Assembly: GCF_027942865.1 (NCBI RefSeq)
Contig: NC_134522.1
Coordinates: 8,831,849-8,895,848 of the forward strand
Direction: 5' to 3'
From: Odontesthes bonariensis
Lineage: Eukaryota > Chordata > Actinopteri > Atheriniformes > Atherinopsidae
DNA: 64,000 nucleotides
Positions 1-18,714 of this stretch are shown in pieces. Positions within the stretch are counted from its first letter, which is position 1; each line of letters begins with the position of its first letter. Below the pieces are notes generated by a model. It did no database searches and was not told the DNA's origin. It saw only the letters and a program-made list of their open reading frames with translations. Position numbers and translations under genes: made by a program.

Positions 1-294
1 TGCGTCAATGAACCAAAGTAAGTCAGACAAATGGTGAACTCCAGAGCGGGCACTGACGTCCGTAACAAATAAATTCAAATCTGGAGATATATTTTAGCTG
101 CTTTAACTGTAAACCCGGATTTCGATTATGTCTCCCGTGTCCGCCAGGAGAAGGACGGTCATTGCGGATCTCTCCCTTTCACTGCCTTATCCAGAGATGG
201 CCCCTCCCTGGCTGAAGTTGCAACGCCCAGGCGTGACGTAGATTGTTTCGTTGGAGTTGAAAAGCCGTTGCAGTTCTTCATAGTGCCATTGAAG

Positions 295-301
295 TGAGTC
301 A
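295..301 (+). promoter_or_regulatory. Consensus AP-1 (TRE) site, distal
   Basis: TGAGTCA matches the 7-bp AP-1 consensus exactly, about 550 bp upstream of the fosl2 ATG. A second identical copy lies at 458-464. Auto- or cross-regulation by Fos/Jun dimers is the obvious inference. Confidence 0.5.
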
Positions 302-457
302 TCTCTAGGAAGTGGGGTAAAAAGGAAAAGAAAAAAAAGTTCGAACTGTTCCGTGAACAGCAGAGCGCTCCGCGTAGAGTAGTAGTAGGCAAGGCGACGG
401 AAAATATTCTGAAAACTGAAAACAGGCAATAGGCTTTAAAGCGAACGTTAAACTGCG

Positions 458-464
458 TGAGTCA
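458..464 (+). promoter_or_regulatory. Consensus AP-1 (TRE) site, proximal
   Basis: TGAGTCA, an exact AP-1 consensus, about 390 bp upstream of the fosl2 ATG, within sequence that may be promoter or 5' UTR. Confidence 0.5.
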
Positions 465-851
465 CAAACTACAGTCCGACGCTTCTCTGCTGGATTTGAC
501 TGCTGAAGGTGTGCTGCTGACTTTAAGTTAAACTTTGCGCACCTGAGAGGATCTTTGACAGCGTAGTCTACCTGCGGCACAGATCAACAAAAGCACAAGA
601 AGAAAATTATCTTAGAAGCACGACAAACAAGAGAAAAAAAAATCCAACTTGCAATATTTGTAAGATGTTATAGGTTAGTTTTCAGAAGCATAGTTGCACT
701 TTTGCCTGCTCGTCTTTGGATATCTCAATTAATAACGTCTCGAGTCAGAGGATTTTTTTTTCCTCCTGTTGGTGCCTTTTTACTGCGGGGATTTAAAGAG
801 AAAGGCTCCAGAGCTCAAACAGTCCACTGAAATCTTCCTCTTTCCTGGATC

Positions 852-5945
<5,094 letters not shown>

Positions 5946-7990
5946 GTCGGGGGTGCAGCTGGGTAACAAACACTGTGGTTGAAAGCAAACGCGAGGATCA
6001 ACTGCCCCTCCGCCCTGCGACCCTCCGGTGTCTTTAAAGCACATTTAAAAGTCCAGACCAAGCTGACCGTGTGAGCCGCTTCCCCTCTGGAGGGAGACCC
6101 ACAAGGGCTACGCCGCGTTTCCTCTCGTCCGACTTCAGCGTGAAATTTTCTATTTGTCAACGTGTGTGCAGCCACCCTGAACGGCATCATCCCGTCGCCA
6201 TTTCAACCCCAGAGTGTCAACTTGTTTACCGACAGTTCTGAAGAAAGACTTGCCCGCGTGGGGCTACAAGAGAACGAGTTCTTAATATATATTTTTTTGA
6301 AAATGTCTAAAAAGCCATGTGGCTGACACTTGCACTCTGCCAAGACGAATCAATAAATAAATCACTAAGCGAGGTCAGCGTTCTACTGGAATGTCTGAGG
6401 AGAGACAATGAGCAAAGACGTCCTCATCTTTTTTCCATTTAGATTTGTCCTTTTGATTCAGGATAGCTTCTCAGAGTGTGTACACTTTTCTGATGTTATT
6501 TCCATCTCTTTAAGTGTATTTATGGCCTGTGCTAAATGAAATTTACAAAGTGTTTTTGTTGAGACTTTGTCCTCTCCTTTAATCTGCCTGTAGAAAAGCG
6601 ACGCGTCCTCAGTGTTGCAAAGGATACGAGCCAACTTTCAATCAATGACTAGTTCCTCAATACTTTCTATTTTGCCATAGTGGCTTGACTTTATAGTATT
6701 GTGTGCTTTTCCTCAGTGATTCTGTACCTGAACTTTACAACCTGTTTTTGACAAAGTGTATGTGATTTACATTGATGTCAGGGATTATCTCTCATGTGTA
6801 GTCGAACCCCGTTGTGAAGAGCGCCGACAGCAGGACCGCTGGCTGTTGCAGAGTTGGTACTTTTAAATTTCATCTCCTCATTGTGTCGCACCGAGAGAGA
6901 TTAGTCTTTTTCGCTCAGACATTTAAAAAAGTTTGAGCAAAACCCTCCTCCGTTGCACTTCTTTGTCCTCTAAACAAACATCTTCAGTGTCCCCCCCAAA
7001 CGCTGCCTCTCAGGGGGCGGGTCAGGTTTCAAAGAGCCAAAAAGGTTTGTATGACATGTGTGTATTCCTGTAAGTCGTCCATCTTTGTCTAAAAGGAGGG
7101 ATTTTGCTCAAATTTGAAAAAGCCACGATGGTCCAGACTGTCGCCAGCTGCCAATGATGTCAACCCTGTTTATACGGTGTTTGTAAATCTGTCACTTTAG
7201 TAAAAAAAAAGAAAGAAAGAAAGAAAAAAAAAATTAAATTCTACTCAGATGTGCTGATTTCTGGGTGCAACATGGAGGTACTTTAGTGGAAGCCGAACTG
7301 GTTCACTTTTTGTCGATGAGGAAGGGATGAAGAAGACTCTCTCTACAGCTGGCCTGACATGAAAGAGTAGATTTCTTGAGTTCTGCCAAGAACTTATTTG
7401 TCGTTATTTTTACATGTGTGTATCTTAAAGGGATGAGGGTTTAAAATGCCGTGCACTGAGAAGGACAGAACAGCGAGATCTGAGACTTTTTTTTTTGTTT
7501 GTTTACGAGCGACATTCCTGATTAATTTAATGTCGGCGAGGGGGTGGGTTTAAAGGAGGTCGTCATCTTTACTCAAACCCGTTTTATTATCAGAGGAATT
7601 AAAGTTGCGCTTGGACGACATTTGTTGCGCTGGATGCTGAAACTACATTTTGCAATTGAACACAAGCTGCTGCTACTCGTTTGGAAAGATCGTGTCGGCT
7701 GTTTATATCTCGATTTAATGTGACTGGGTGTTGAATCATGTGATGCACGGGGGTCTTTGATCGTGTATGACAACATGAAGAGGCGAGATGATAACCAAAA
7801 ATATCATTATGTCTGTATGTTGGAATATTCCGGAGCCCCTCGACACACATAGTAAAGCCATCAACTGTAGATCCTCTACTGTACATGTCATCTACTGTCT
7901 GTCGCCTGTTCAACTACTATTTCTTCTTTTCCAAATGCTTTAACTGTCAAAAATCATTCAAAATGAATAAAAAACAGCAATATGTATAGC
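5946..7990 (+). other. fosl2: fosl2 3' UTR
   Basis: This non-coding stretch follows the fosl2 stop. AATAAA signals occur near 6352 and at 7966-7971, the latter followed by a second AT-rich cluster near 8010. A 2-kb 3' UTR is in line with vertebrate FOSL2. AU-rich instability motifs (for example ATTTA at 6518-6522) fit a short-lived mRNA. The exact cleavage site is inferred. Confidence 0.55.
7966..7971 (+). terminator. Candidate fosl2 polyadenylation signal
   Basis: Canonical AATAAA about 2.0 kb after the stop codon, with a GT-rich stretch downstream. An earlier AATAAA near 6352 could serve a shorter transcript. Confidence 0.45.
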
Positions 7991-10900
7991 AGTGTTCGTT
8001 AATTTAAAAGAATAATAAAATAATTTTCAACATGGAAAGGTCTTATTTTGCTCATACGACACTTTTTCTTCCCCACGCAACAAGCTGTTCGAGTCAGTTC
8101 ACCAATCATGCTGATTATTTCTACACGAGATATAATTCAACATCATTTCTGACACACACTCAAAATCATTTATATGTTAAGTGTTGATTTAGGTTTTATT
8201 CATACAGCACTTTTCACAGTGCAACCTGAAGTTTTTTTTTTTTTTAAAGGTGGCAATAAAACTAAAGGGTCAGGCTTCAACAATTTTTTAAAAATGCCTC
8301 CTTCATTTAAACAATTTATGTTGTGCATTTAAAAATATATATATAAATAAAACAGAGGTCTAACTGGATCATCACCGTCACACTTTTTATGAGATATTTT
8401 AGTTGCTATTTGCGACGCCTGGCACAACCTTTTTACTTAAAAAAAAAAATAATAAGTTAAAAGTAGCCACACAGATATACTGAACACTCATTCGGTTTCA
8501 GGTAAGATTTCACATCTGACCACTGAAGCAACTTTTGGAAACTACTTTACCCCATTATTCAATAGTTTCTCACGTATTTTAAGTAATGTCGTAACACTTT
8601 TTTTTAAATATTTGCCTTTTGTGAGCTGAGAATATAATTTATTATTTTCATAAAAATCAGATCGTACAGGCATTCACATGGGTGAACGGATATATGAGTT
8701 TTCATTGTCAATGATGACCTAAATTTTCAAATTAGAATATTTTCTAAGTCACAATGAAAGAAGAAAGTGTTGCAATTCAGTTCCTAATTCAGCATTTTCT
8801 CAGGAAAAGGTGCCGACTTTGTGTGTAATATAATAAACTGTAGAAGTAAGGGATGATTCACTTGTTTAAATAGAGGAAATAAACTATTTTGGTAATAAAA
8901 GAAACAGAGTTGCACTGCTTAGAGTGACAATTAGTGAGACAAGACTGGAAACATTTTAGAAAAATGTAGGAGACCGGACTCCTCTTTGGTCTGTTGGCAC
9001 ACAGCTTGATGATGTCACTTCCTCCCGTCATGTAACTCACTGTTCTTTCTCTTCCTGTGTCGGGCTCAAAAGGTTTCAGTAGGAGTGTTGCACCTACGTT
9101 GGGAACACGTGCGGTGCATAATTATTGTCATCTAAAAATGTGGTGATGTTAAAGAAATTTATTTAACTGTTATACTCACCATGACTGAAAAAAAACAGGT
9201 TTATAACTAATTTTAACTTTTATATTTGACATGCAGTTTTGTTATCAAGAAACTGAAATTGAGGTTTACATTTAGTCTCATGACAAGAATAATTTACACA
9301 ACAAAAACAATATTTTATAAATCAGATTCTCAGTAAGCACTCGACGTGTTTTCAATGTTACGTGCAGACGGGGCTCCCATTTACACCCGACTATCTCCGG
9401 CTAAATCCCTGAGCAGCTGAGTCCTTATAATAACTAGATTTTTATATAACAAAATCAACTGTAATTATCTAAGATGCACAACTGAAGCCTGTAAATCATA
9501 AAATCACAGAGAGCGCCATCTTGGCTTTCAGCACCTGAGGATCTTTTAAAAACATTTTTATGTGTCATGTGAACGCTACACAAGCAGTATGATGACAGAA
9601 AGATGCGTCGGGGACATCAAAAGGCAGCCGAATACATCAAAGTAATTTACGACTGTTCAGCAGAATGAATAATGACAGAGTGGTAGCGCCTCCTGCAGCT
9701 ACGCGGCTGATAACGTTTTGCACCGAAAACACACACACTTTGTTCAGAGTTTAAAGAGAAATTACATGGACAACATGAAGCTATTTTTACAAGCTCATTA
9801 TTGAACTCGTAGCGGATGAAATGTGGTCAACAGAAAGAAGAACTTCCAGCTCGTGCAATTTGTTCCATGAATTATGAATGTGGAACTACAGGTTGTGTGC
9901 TAGGGGCACGATGCCTCCCGACACAGTGAAGGAGGCAGTTAAAAAACAGAACTGTATAAATTGCAACACGGGCACACTGTACGCTGGTAGAGACGGCTGT
10001 TCACAGCCCTGGTGGCTGTAACACCATCACAGTCATGCGAGTCAGTGGGCTGTGAGAAGCACCAATGAACCGAAGATCTCCAGTTAGTCTCTTATCTGTA
10101 GAACTTACTGATATTCCCCTCCTGTGACAACAATATCTTTCCCTTTGGTGCCTTTTTCTTTCCATTCTTAGTTACAAACCTTGATAACAAAGTGGGCTGA
10201 ATGTTTATATCTTGTTATACTTTGATATACGATTCAGCCTCTGTGCATCATAATGATCAGGATGCATTAGCTGGAGTATCTAAGGCATTTTTTGTAGAAT
10301 AGTTACTGAACAGCTGCAGTTTCAGTGCCGCAGGCCCACATCACAGGGTTCAGGTGTGTTTATATTTCTGTCTGCAGATTTGGTGGATGGTGCACAGGGT
10401 CTGCTTCCTGTCACATGAGTGTTTGCTGCCCCCGTGTGGTCACGGACGTTCATTGCAACACAGTGAAAAGTTTACTTGGACTTCTTAGTCATTCGTTTTG
10501 CTTTGAAGATGCAGCATCCAAGCTGTGTTCACAAGTTTGTGCATCACCGATTATTGCAGCTTGAAAGAGTTCAATGTCACGCCAGGAACGTTTGGTTCAC
10601 TCGCTGTGAATCGGCCGATTTTAGAAAAGGAAGACTTTCTGTTTTAATCACTCATTACACACCTGACAATGTGTTCTGGTAAAGTTTAGCCAAGGGGAGC
10701 TGTCTGAAGCATGTGAAGGAACCTTCAGTGCATTCCCAAGTTCACCGACAGACCCACAGCACCTGAGGCTGCGCCGTTCAGATAATCCGGAAACGTTAGC
10801 ATAAGTGGATTAACTGTGTGCGTTTGTTCTATAACCAACAGAGCCCGTGTGATGAAATATCACACACAGGTTTGTTGAGCTAATTACTTTGAAATCACTT

Positions 10901-13395
10901 AAATCAATTAAATATCCATCTGTGCCTGTGATGCTTTAGATACAGCAGATAAAGCATCACTTGGAAATTAATCTTAGCATTTCACAACAACGTGCACAAT
11001 TCTAAATCAATCATGAACATCTTGCATAATCTTGTTGCGTAATCATAAACAGTGAACACAGAGCTTTTAATGCAGCCTTATCAGAACATGTTACCAGCAA
11101 ACTAACCACCGTCAGGGACGTAATCATTGAATTCTTAAAAATGTCCTGACATCACCTCGATGTTTTGATCACTGAGGTCAGATTCTGGGTTATGTTGAGT
11201 ATCTTTAAATAACTTTGTTTATTAAACTGAGCTGTTTGGAAAAAAAATAATCACTAGTTACTTAAAATCTTAATTATTAACCATCTTATCCATATCCTGT
11301 GCTCTGTGTTTTCTCAAATTTATTTGTCTTTGAGTTAACTATGTGCTGTTATTTGATTCAGAATCATGCTTTTATGCGTTTATGAGAGTTGTATCAGTAT
11401 AATCAAGTGAAGAGTCGTAAGAAGATCTGCTGTAAAGAAGCCGCTTCTTTGTTCTTCTGCAATCTTTGGAAAGTTTAACCAGATCCTGTTTAAAGTAACG
11501 TAAAAAAACTGTTTTCGTGAGATTTTGTTCACCAAGTTGTTGACAGAAATCATCTCCTGTCCTATGCAGGTCTATAATTTAAGTACCACTGATAAATGTT
11601 GTCAATGGGTGACAAGGCCGAGACAGTAAGTATCAATTTGAACGGCAGATTAAATGTCCATGTTTCCATCTTGTTCTGGTATTCAGTAACCGTCATAAAG
11701 CGTCAACAACCAGGCAGGACTGGAGTATAACCACCACACTGAGCTACACTCAGCTTTTTTATGTTGTAAAAAAAGAAACAAAACACAAGTAGGACACAAA
11801 ACCATGTTATTTAGTAGCTGAACTTTCTGGATTTGTAAAAAACGTAACTCAACATTTGTTTTTATAAAATGTTTACCTTTTTTTTTTCTTCTTCCATTTG
11901 ACTGATGATGAGGCTTTAAAAAGCCAGAATATTTCACTATTAAGGCAAAAATGTTTTGAGTCATATCTGTGTTTTCTTTTGGTTTTTATTTGTTTTTTTT
12001 CACTAAATAAAAAAGCTGAATGAACATCCTCAAAGTGTTGCGATTCCATTTTATTTTCCAGGGGTCTCAGGCTTGAAACTCCTCAGATCTTCAGTTTAAA
12101 CTGGAGCCCAAGCCACAGCTTTGAGGTCATTTCCAAAATGCACGATCATCATATATGAACTACTATGCCAACGCATAACTACGCTCAGGAACCATTATGC
12201 AGACAGCTGCATTCAGAGTCCCCTGGATGTCCTGTGGGGAACAGCTCCAATCATCTCTGATGGCTGAGCTTTCCTCCACCAAGGCTTTGTTTTCTAAAGT
12301 TCAACAATGTTACATCATGGAACATCTCTTACTGTTAAAATGAGAGCTGTTGTAATCTTTGCATTCAGCCTCCCGGTGCTTCTCTGTTATTTGTGGTTGA
12401 ATACGTCTGTTATGTTTAACCCGGTGGTTGCAGGGAACAGAGATCAGATGTGGAGATTTATGCACATTAGACTCACATAAATGTCTTAACATGAGCATCT
12501 TGACTGACTTTAATTGTGTATTTACCTTTTTCCTTACGACTAAACTCCACTAAATGGATCGTTTTGGTTCAGATACTTTATACAGTTCATGTCATCAGAC
12601 TGAGCTTTGGATACACTTTTGTAGTTTGAAGGTAAAATGTGATTTACTAATAATTTAAGCACATCAGTAATTAAACATTATAATCACCTTTTCTTTCTTC
12701 AAGTTACTTGCAATCCAACACATTTTTCAATTATTCTGTATTTTAACTTCATCCACCAAAGCAACAAACATTCAACCACAGATTCAAACACTCATTTCAT
12801 TAGCTCCTGCACTGCTTTTCTTTAACCAATTTCTGTGGTTAATTTAGCCTTTTGTCTCAGCCTGTTGTTTTTTTAAATCTTTTAATTAATCTACTCCTTT
12901 TTTATAGTCATTAAATTTATTTTTTGTGGCCTCACGTGACTCTACCTCACGAGAAAGGTCGTTGTTTGGCGTCCTGCTGTCTCCAAAGTCTGTGGGGTCC
13001 CCATGAATCTCTCGCATAAGCTCAGCAGCTCCTCCTTCGTGCGTTCTTCAGGATAGAAAGACAGTCTTCATTCACGCGCGTGCATGACGTGCAGAGGGCG
13101 GCCGCGTGGCATTTGCATTTCTAACCAATAAGATGGTCAAAATGTTTATCTTTGCCTTTGCAAATTAATTTAACTCAGAAGTATTTGATCTGTGATCCAG
13201 ATTACACAATAAATCACAGTTTTGTGGAGTAATTGAACTCCTGCAGGGGCCACTCATGGATAAAACTTACTTCCGGGCCTGCAACACAGCTGTACTCATT
13301 AACACACTTTGAATAAATAGGCTCCTATTAAGGATGACTGCCGCCTAGCGGTTCAGGGGAGGACTACAAAAAAAAAAAAAACTTTATGAATTAAT
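7991..13395. other. Gene-free interval
   Basis: In this AT-rich intergenic sequence I find no gene, RNA gene or clear mobile element. The only local feature of note is a short GC-richer patch at about 13070-13130. ORFs here are short and unsupported. Confidence 0.5.
13070..13130. promoter_or_regulatory. Possible regulatory patch (octamer, CCAAT, CpG-rich)
   Basis: A short CpG-rich stretch contains TGACGTG, GCGGCCGC, an octamer-like ATTTGCAT at 13111-13118 and CCAAT near 13125, all within about 60 bp of otherwise AT-rich DNA. It could be an isolated enhancer, a promoter remnant or chance. Confidence 0.2.
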
Positions 13396-13399
13396 AACT

Positions 13400-14115
13400 C
13401 TGATAATAGACCCAACTCCTGAGGCTACCAAAGTACCCACACATAAAATAATGTTTGGCTCAATTATGGCACTGCACTCCATCATTCTACAGAGATAAAT
13501 ATTATTCACGTGGAAAACATCCAGGACTGTCAATCTTCCCAGGAGTGGAAGTCCCAAGAAGTTCCCCCCAAGGTCAAAAACCCAAGAGCTACATCTCAGA
13601 CTCTACAGGCCTCAGTTAGCATGTTAAAGGTTAAAGTTCATGACAGCACAGTTAGAAAAAGACTGAACAAGTATGGCTTGTTTGGAAGGGCTGCAGGAGA
13701 AAGCCTCTTCTCTCTAAAAAGAACATGGCAGCACAGCTTAGGTTTGCAAAGCTGCATCTGAACAAACCACAAGACTTCTGGAACAATGTCCTTTGGACAG
13801 ACCAGACCAAAGTGGAGATGTTTGCTCATAATGCACAGCAGCACGTTTGGAGGAAACCAAACACAGCAGCAAATCTACAACAGAATGTGTGAAAAAGAAA
13901 AGAATCAAGATGAGATGAGATGCTGTGGTGGTGCCTTCAGAAAGCTGTGCAGAAACCAATGCTGCAAACCTCAATGAACTGAAGCAACGCTGGAAAGAAG
14001 AGTGGAACCTCCACAACCATGTGAGAGACTGATGATGTCACACAGAAAAGGATTACTTCAAGTCATTGCTGCTAAAGCTGCTTCTACAAGCTGTTGGATC
14101 ATGGGTTGGACATTT
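13400..14115 (+). mobile_element. Tc1-like DNA transposon remnant
   Basis: This decayed Tc1/mariner copy is in plus orientation. Recognisable transposase pieces include the helix-turn-helix part (VRKRLNKYGLFGR), then FWNNVLW(T)D with the first catalytic Asp region, then a WRKPNTA segment. From there it jumps to a C-terminal part near 13866, so the middle of the DDE domain is missing. Later pieces resemble the family's NLNELKQR and VIAAKG ends. Frames are interrupted several times. The terminal inverted repeats are not clear, so the ends are approximate. Confidence 0.85.
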
Positions 14116-14354
14116 GTCTTAGTTTTATAATAATTACACAGAGTAATGCATCAAGTGTTGTCATTCATCTGAATCTGTATTTACTTCATTTTAAGACCTG
14201 ATAAGGACCAGAACACTTTTTAATGATGGCTTCATGTGTAAAAGGGTAGAAGTGAAAGAGGGTGTACGATACTCACACACATACCTGCATATATACATAC
14301 CTGTACAGTATATCAAAGATTTTATATCTGTAATCTAGATCTCGCCATCATGCA

Positions 14355-14571
14355 TGTTAGGTTGATTGGCATCTCTAAATTGTCCTTAGGAGTGAGTGTG
14401 AGCGTGCATGGTTGTTTGTCTCATTTGTCTCTATGTGGCCCTGCGATGGACTGGCGGCCTTTCCAGGGTGTACCCCGCCTCTCGCCCATTGACTGCTGGG
14501 ATGGGCTCCAGCCCGCCCGCGACCCGATCGACGGATTCAGCGGTGTATAGATAATGGATGGATGGATAGAT
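14355..14571 (+). repeat. Truncated LINE 3' end with ATGG tail
   Basis: The stretch contains CTGGCGGCCTTTCCAGGGTG, then GTACCCCGCCTCTCGCCC, then TGGGATGGGCTCCAGCCCGC, and ends in an (ATGG)n tail. This is a ubiquitous teleost non-LTR retroelement 3' end, probably RTE/Rex-type. Only the last about 220 bp are present, as expected of a 5'-truncated insertion. Confidence 0.75.
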
Positions 14572-17500
14572 CTGGCCATCTGAGAACAAGCTTGAATACG
14601 TTCAGAAAATCTGACACTGAGTTCTGAGACAATAGCTGTTCACAGCCCCCTTTTTCTCTCATCATACTAGTGATTTATCATTATAATATGTCAGCAGAGT
14701 GATCTATGTATTTGTGAACCACATCCCTTCAAATATAGCTGTGAATAAATCAAAGCACGGGCACTTTCCTTGAAATCCAACACTGATATTATGGGAGCTT
14801 TCAGCCCGCTCTGGCTCAGTCAGGTGACTGGCACCGAAACATTGTGTAATATGATCATTGTAAAGGAATTTGGCATTCAAAGACATCTACAGCTGAGAGC
14901 ATGTGGCAGAATTAACTGTGCTCCTTTGTGACTTTCTCCTTTTTATTAATCTAAAAATGAACATGAGCAAACAGCTCAGAAAGTCTGGCAGAATAAGACC
15001 TTGCTTACTCCTCTGATGCATGCACTCACAGCAGCCTCATATCCGAGTATAACGATTTCTCCTCTGCCTCTCCTGTCACTACCTTTGTGTCCTTGGGTGG
15101 AATTGATTTCCACGCTGAGATGTGATTAAAACTCACTGTGAATCTAAGATAACACTGCTTTTCAGGTTTCAGTCACAGAGGGTGTTAGTTTTCCCTCCAC
15201 TGTAGGGGACGCACTTCATGAATATGTCCTTGATTGTTGGTGATTGTGCACTTGCTGAGTTAACAGAGAAGCAGATACCCAAAGGGGTAATTAATGGTAA
15301 ATTGATTATAATCTAGTCGGTGAGAGAGCGGCAAAGCAATAAAAAAAAGCTGAGATATTCAGGCAAAGTCCAGTTTGATAGCCACAAACCTCTGTGCAGC
15401 TGCCAGAGGGAAGCAGTGATGCAGCTGAGAAATGATGTGCAAACCTGCAGAGGCCGGGTGTGTGAAATCTTCTGGATGCTTTCAGTGACAAGTGGACAAA
15501 TGCGATTACTCAAAAGATTGGATGGACTGGACACTCAGTGGCTGTATTAGCTCTGATTAGACCAGTCTGGCAGTGCCATGTGAGAAAGATTTAACATAGA
15601 AAGACGGAGGCAATAAAAAATCTGACCGCAATACTGTGCGACTTTAAACGTAAAGGGATTACGCAGGAGACACCCAAGTGGAAAAGATGACCCCGCCTTT
15701 GAGTGCTGATTTAAACATTTATTTAGCCGCTGAAGCCACAAGCTACTTAACAATTCTTGACAGCTGTCAGGTGTGCTATAAATGTGCTCAGCTGCCTGTG
15801 AGACAGGTCAGACTGCAGATCCTTACTGTCACAGGACAGCATTTTAGAGGCTGTGATTTATATTTAGATCCAGATATGTTTTTATTTTAGCTGATTAGCT
15901 GATAGAAGGAGACCCCTTCAACAAAAAAATCCATCAGAGATAGCAGAATCAGTGGGTCCTGGACAAACCGTTTAGTTAATTTTGAGCAAATAGAACATAA
16001 AAGCTTGGATGTCCACAGAGAAGAGCAGTGGTGAGTGACATTAGGACCCTTTTTGTGTAAGAAAAAATCCCTTCACAACATCCAGCCAAGTAAAAGAACA
16101 CTATCAATGAAGAAGACTTGTCTAAATCCAACTCATACTTGAAGAGAAATATTCACCACAAGAAGCAAACCATTCACAAGTCTTAAGAACAGAAAGGAGG
16201 GCTTAGACTATCAGAACAATGGTAAAATAAATTATTGGAACAGCTCATGATTTGAGGCAAGATCACATGTTAAACATGTTGAGGTTGTGTGATGCCATTT
16301 AGTCATTTTGCAGATGCTTTTATCTGGAGCAACTATGGTGTGGACACCTGCTGAACTGTAGGCTTTGACCGTTAAGAGCAACACAACTTCCGATCAAACA
16401 CTTGCTCACACGGCCACGGTATGACCATGTGCGTACACATAATACCGACAAGGCTCCTGCTGCCACAACTTAACCTGATTTTACTCTTTGTTAGAATTCC
16501 ACAAGTTACTTATCTATCATTTTGCTTTCATCAGCAATATTGGGTGTTTTTTTGTTCACCACGCCAGCATTGCATTGATCAATGTCAATGTCAACCTCAA
16601 TGCTACATTCCTATTGATTGGTTAGTCAAGAATGAACAAAGATGATAATCTTACTGAATTTCTGACTGTAAGAAACGTGTCCCTTGCAGTTTTTGGTCAA
16701 AATAATGTTACAACAGTGGTCTTTAGACCTTTCCCATTGTCCAATGTAGGACCAAACATTTTATGTTTGTGGTGAGGGGAACGAAGAACTTGTTTCTTGC
16801 AACTTTTGTTGAATAGATAATAAAATATATTTATTATGTTATAGTGCTGGATGGAGTGATTGGTTGGGGTGACCAATAATATCAGTATTAAAGAATTTAG
16901 ATGAAGATGTTTTTCTTAATCCATGTGGATATCTATGAGAGACATGCTGAGATTGGTGCAGAAACTCTAAGAGGAACAGTTAATCCACATTGCAATGACA
17001 CTAACAGCCTTGTGAGAAGATGACCTGGTCTAAGAAGTTGGTGTACTACAAAAATAAGGGTTCCCAGTATCAAGCCTTGGGGTACCCTGTGAGAGAGGTC
17101 ATGGGGAGCAGACGTTGGGGTTCTTGTCATGACAGTATGAAAGGGCACCAAGTGAGGGATGATTCAAACCAACAATGGGCCAAACATTAGACGTCCATCT
17201 ACGAATTCCAATGGCACATTACTGATGAAAAATGTCTCTCTAAATAAAGAATATTCTGTAATCATAGCATCAATCACTTGATTTATACCTGTCAGAGCTG
17301 CATTTCACTGCTGAAGACAAAACTAAAGGTAGAAAGACCCAGAAAGACAGCTGTTGTAAAGGCACTCAGTCATTAAATGATACCAATGGCTTTCAGAATT
17401 CAGGCTGTGAGTTCCGAAAAATAATTTTCATTTAATGAGTTTAATTTTTACATTTCTAAACCCTTCCTTCAACATGGATGTGAATGATCTAAAGCAGCAC

Positions 17501-18210
17501 ATCAGGTCCATATTCATTGCATAACTGCAACTTAAATACGTTTTGCTAAACGCCTAAAACAACAAATACTGCTGAGTGTCCAAATATTTTTTGACCTAAC
17601 TGCATAGGGATCAGTTGTCCATCGCGTTGGCATCTTTCAAAGGGCAGCTCGGACATTTTGTCCTTTTTCATTGATCAGCACTTTCTAAACTCTGGAAGGG
17701 AAAACACAGATATGAGGGTTACTGCAGGAGGAGAGAAGCAGCATCAAATAATAGAAAAATCAAACACTTCCTCACAGATGCAGCACACAAACAACTAATG
17801 ATTACAACACAGATGTTTACACAGTAGCTTTATTGTCAGATTTGATCTTCTGTTCAGAGTGTCAATACACATCATGGGTGAATTACTAATTCGGCACCTT
17901 CTTAGGATTTTTATTAACTCATTGATTAGAAGCTCATTACACTGATGAGCCAGCAAACAACAAAGGGCCTCTCCCCGGATTGGGCAATTAAAAGCATTTT
18001 ACAACCAAACACAAGAGACACAAAACGACACACAGATCAATAGCAGCACTGCAGCAGGACGGTGGGAATGGAGACACGCACGAGTGTTGTGTTATCAAGA
18101 CATTTTTAAATCTATACTTACGTACATTAAAGTTTACTTAATGAACAATAAATAGCTGTTGATTAGATGGGTCATGGGTTATCCTACTTTTTAAATAGCT
18201 TTTGCCTTAA
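14572..18210. other. Gene-free interval with scattered repeat scraps
   Basis: No gene is supported. Near 16296-16345 there is a fragment (CATTTTGCAGATGCTTTTAT) resembling a widespread teleost short repeat. The rest is unrecognised AT-rich DNA. Confidence 0.45.
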
Positions 18211-18214
18211 GTGA

Positions 18215-18362
18215 CTGCCAAGTAAGGAACACATTGAGGTAAAATGTAGGGTTCATTGTCTTGCCTGAGGATACTTCAACATGTTGACTGAGAAGTTAAG
18301 GATCAAACCAACAATTCTCCAATCTGAAGGTGATCACTCAACAACTACAGCAGCCGAACACT
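18215..18362 (+). repeat. Old teleost dispersed repeat fragment
   Basis: The string GGGTTCATTGTCTTGCCTGA, then GATACTTCAACATG and the lines after it resemble a common fish repeat. In less decayed copies it reads GTTCAGTGTCTTGCCCAAGG followed by a gene-independent tail. I recognise it by similarity only; the family name is uncertain. Confidence 0.4.
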
Positions 18363-18714
18363 GAAATATCATTTTTAAACATGCTTTATGTGTTTGACAA
18401 AGGTAACCACTGGCTTCTGTATTTGACTCTACCCCTTCCCTGTTGCAGGGATAAGGTGCTGCATCCTTTCTTTTGAGTGTCAAGTATTAGCGATCGTCCA
18501 GTCATCCAAATGGACCCCAGTGTCCAAATCTAAGGGATAGAAGATCATAACTCCTTGATTTCCAGGAGAAAAGGGGAACTTTATATCTGTAAAACAGATG
18601 GATTGGAACAAATACAAAACCTCTATTAATTAATTTACACTTCAAAACTCAACTCTGCTTTCAGGATTACTTTTAACTTCTTTGCACACTGTGAACAAAA
18701 CTTTGAAATTAGTA

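Larger units (their letters stand above)
1..851 (+). promoter_or_regulatory. fosl2: fosl2 upstream region and 5' UTR
   Basis: This is non-coding sequence directly upstream of the fosl2 start codon. It holds two perfect AP-1/TRE sites (TGAGTCA at 295-301 and 458-464) and CRE-like TGACGT cores near 54 and 234. Such sites fit an immediate-early gene controlled by AP-1 and CREB-type factors, which is known for FOS-family promoters. The transcription start cannot be fixed; no clear TATA box was seen. Short ORFs on the minus strand here look like chance. Confidence 0.5.
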
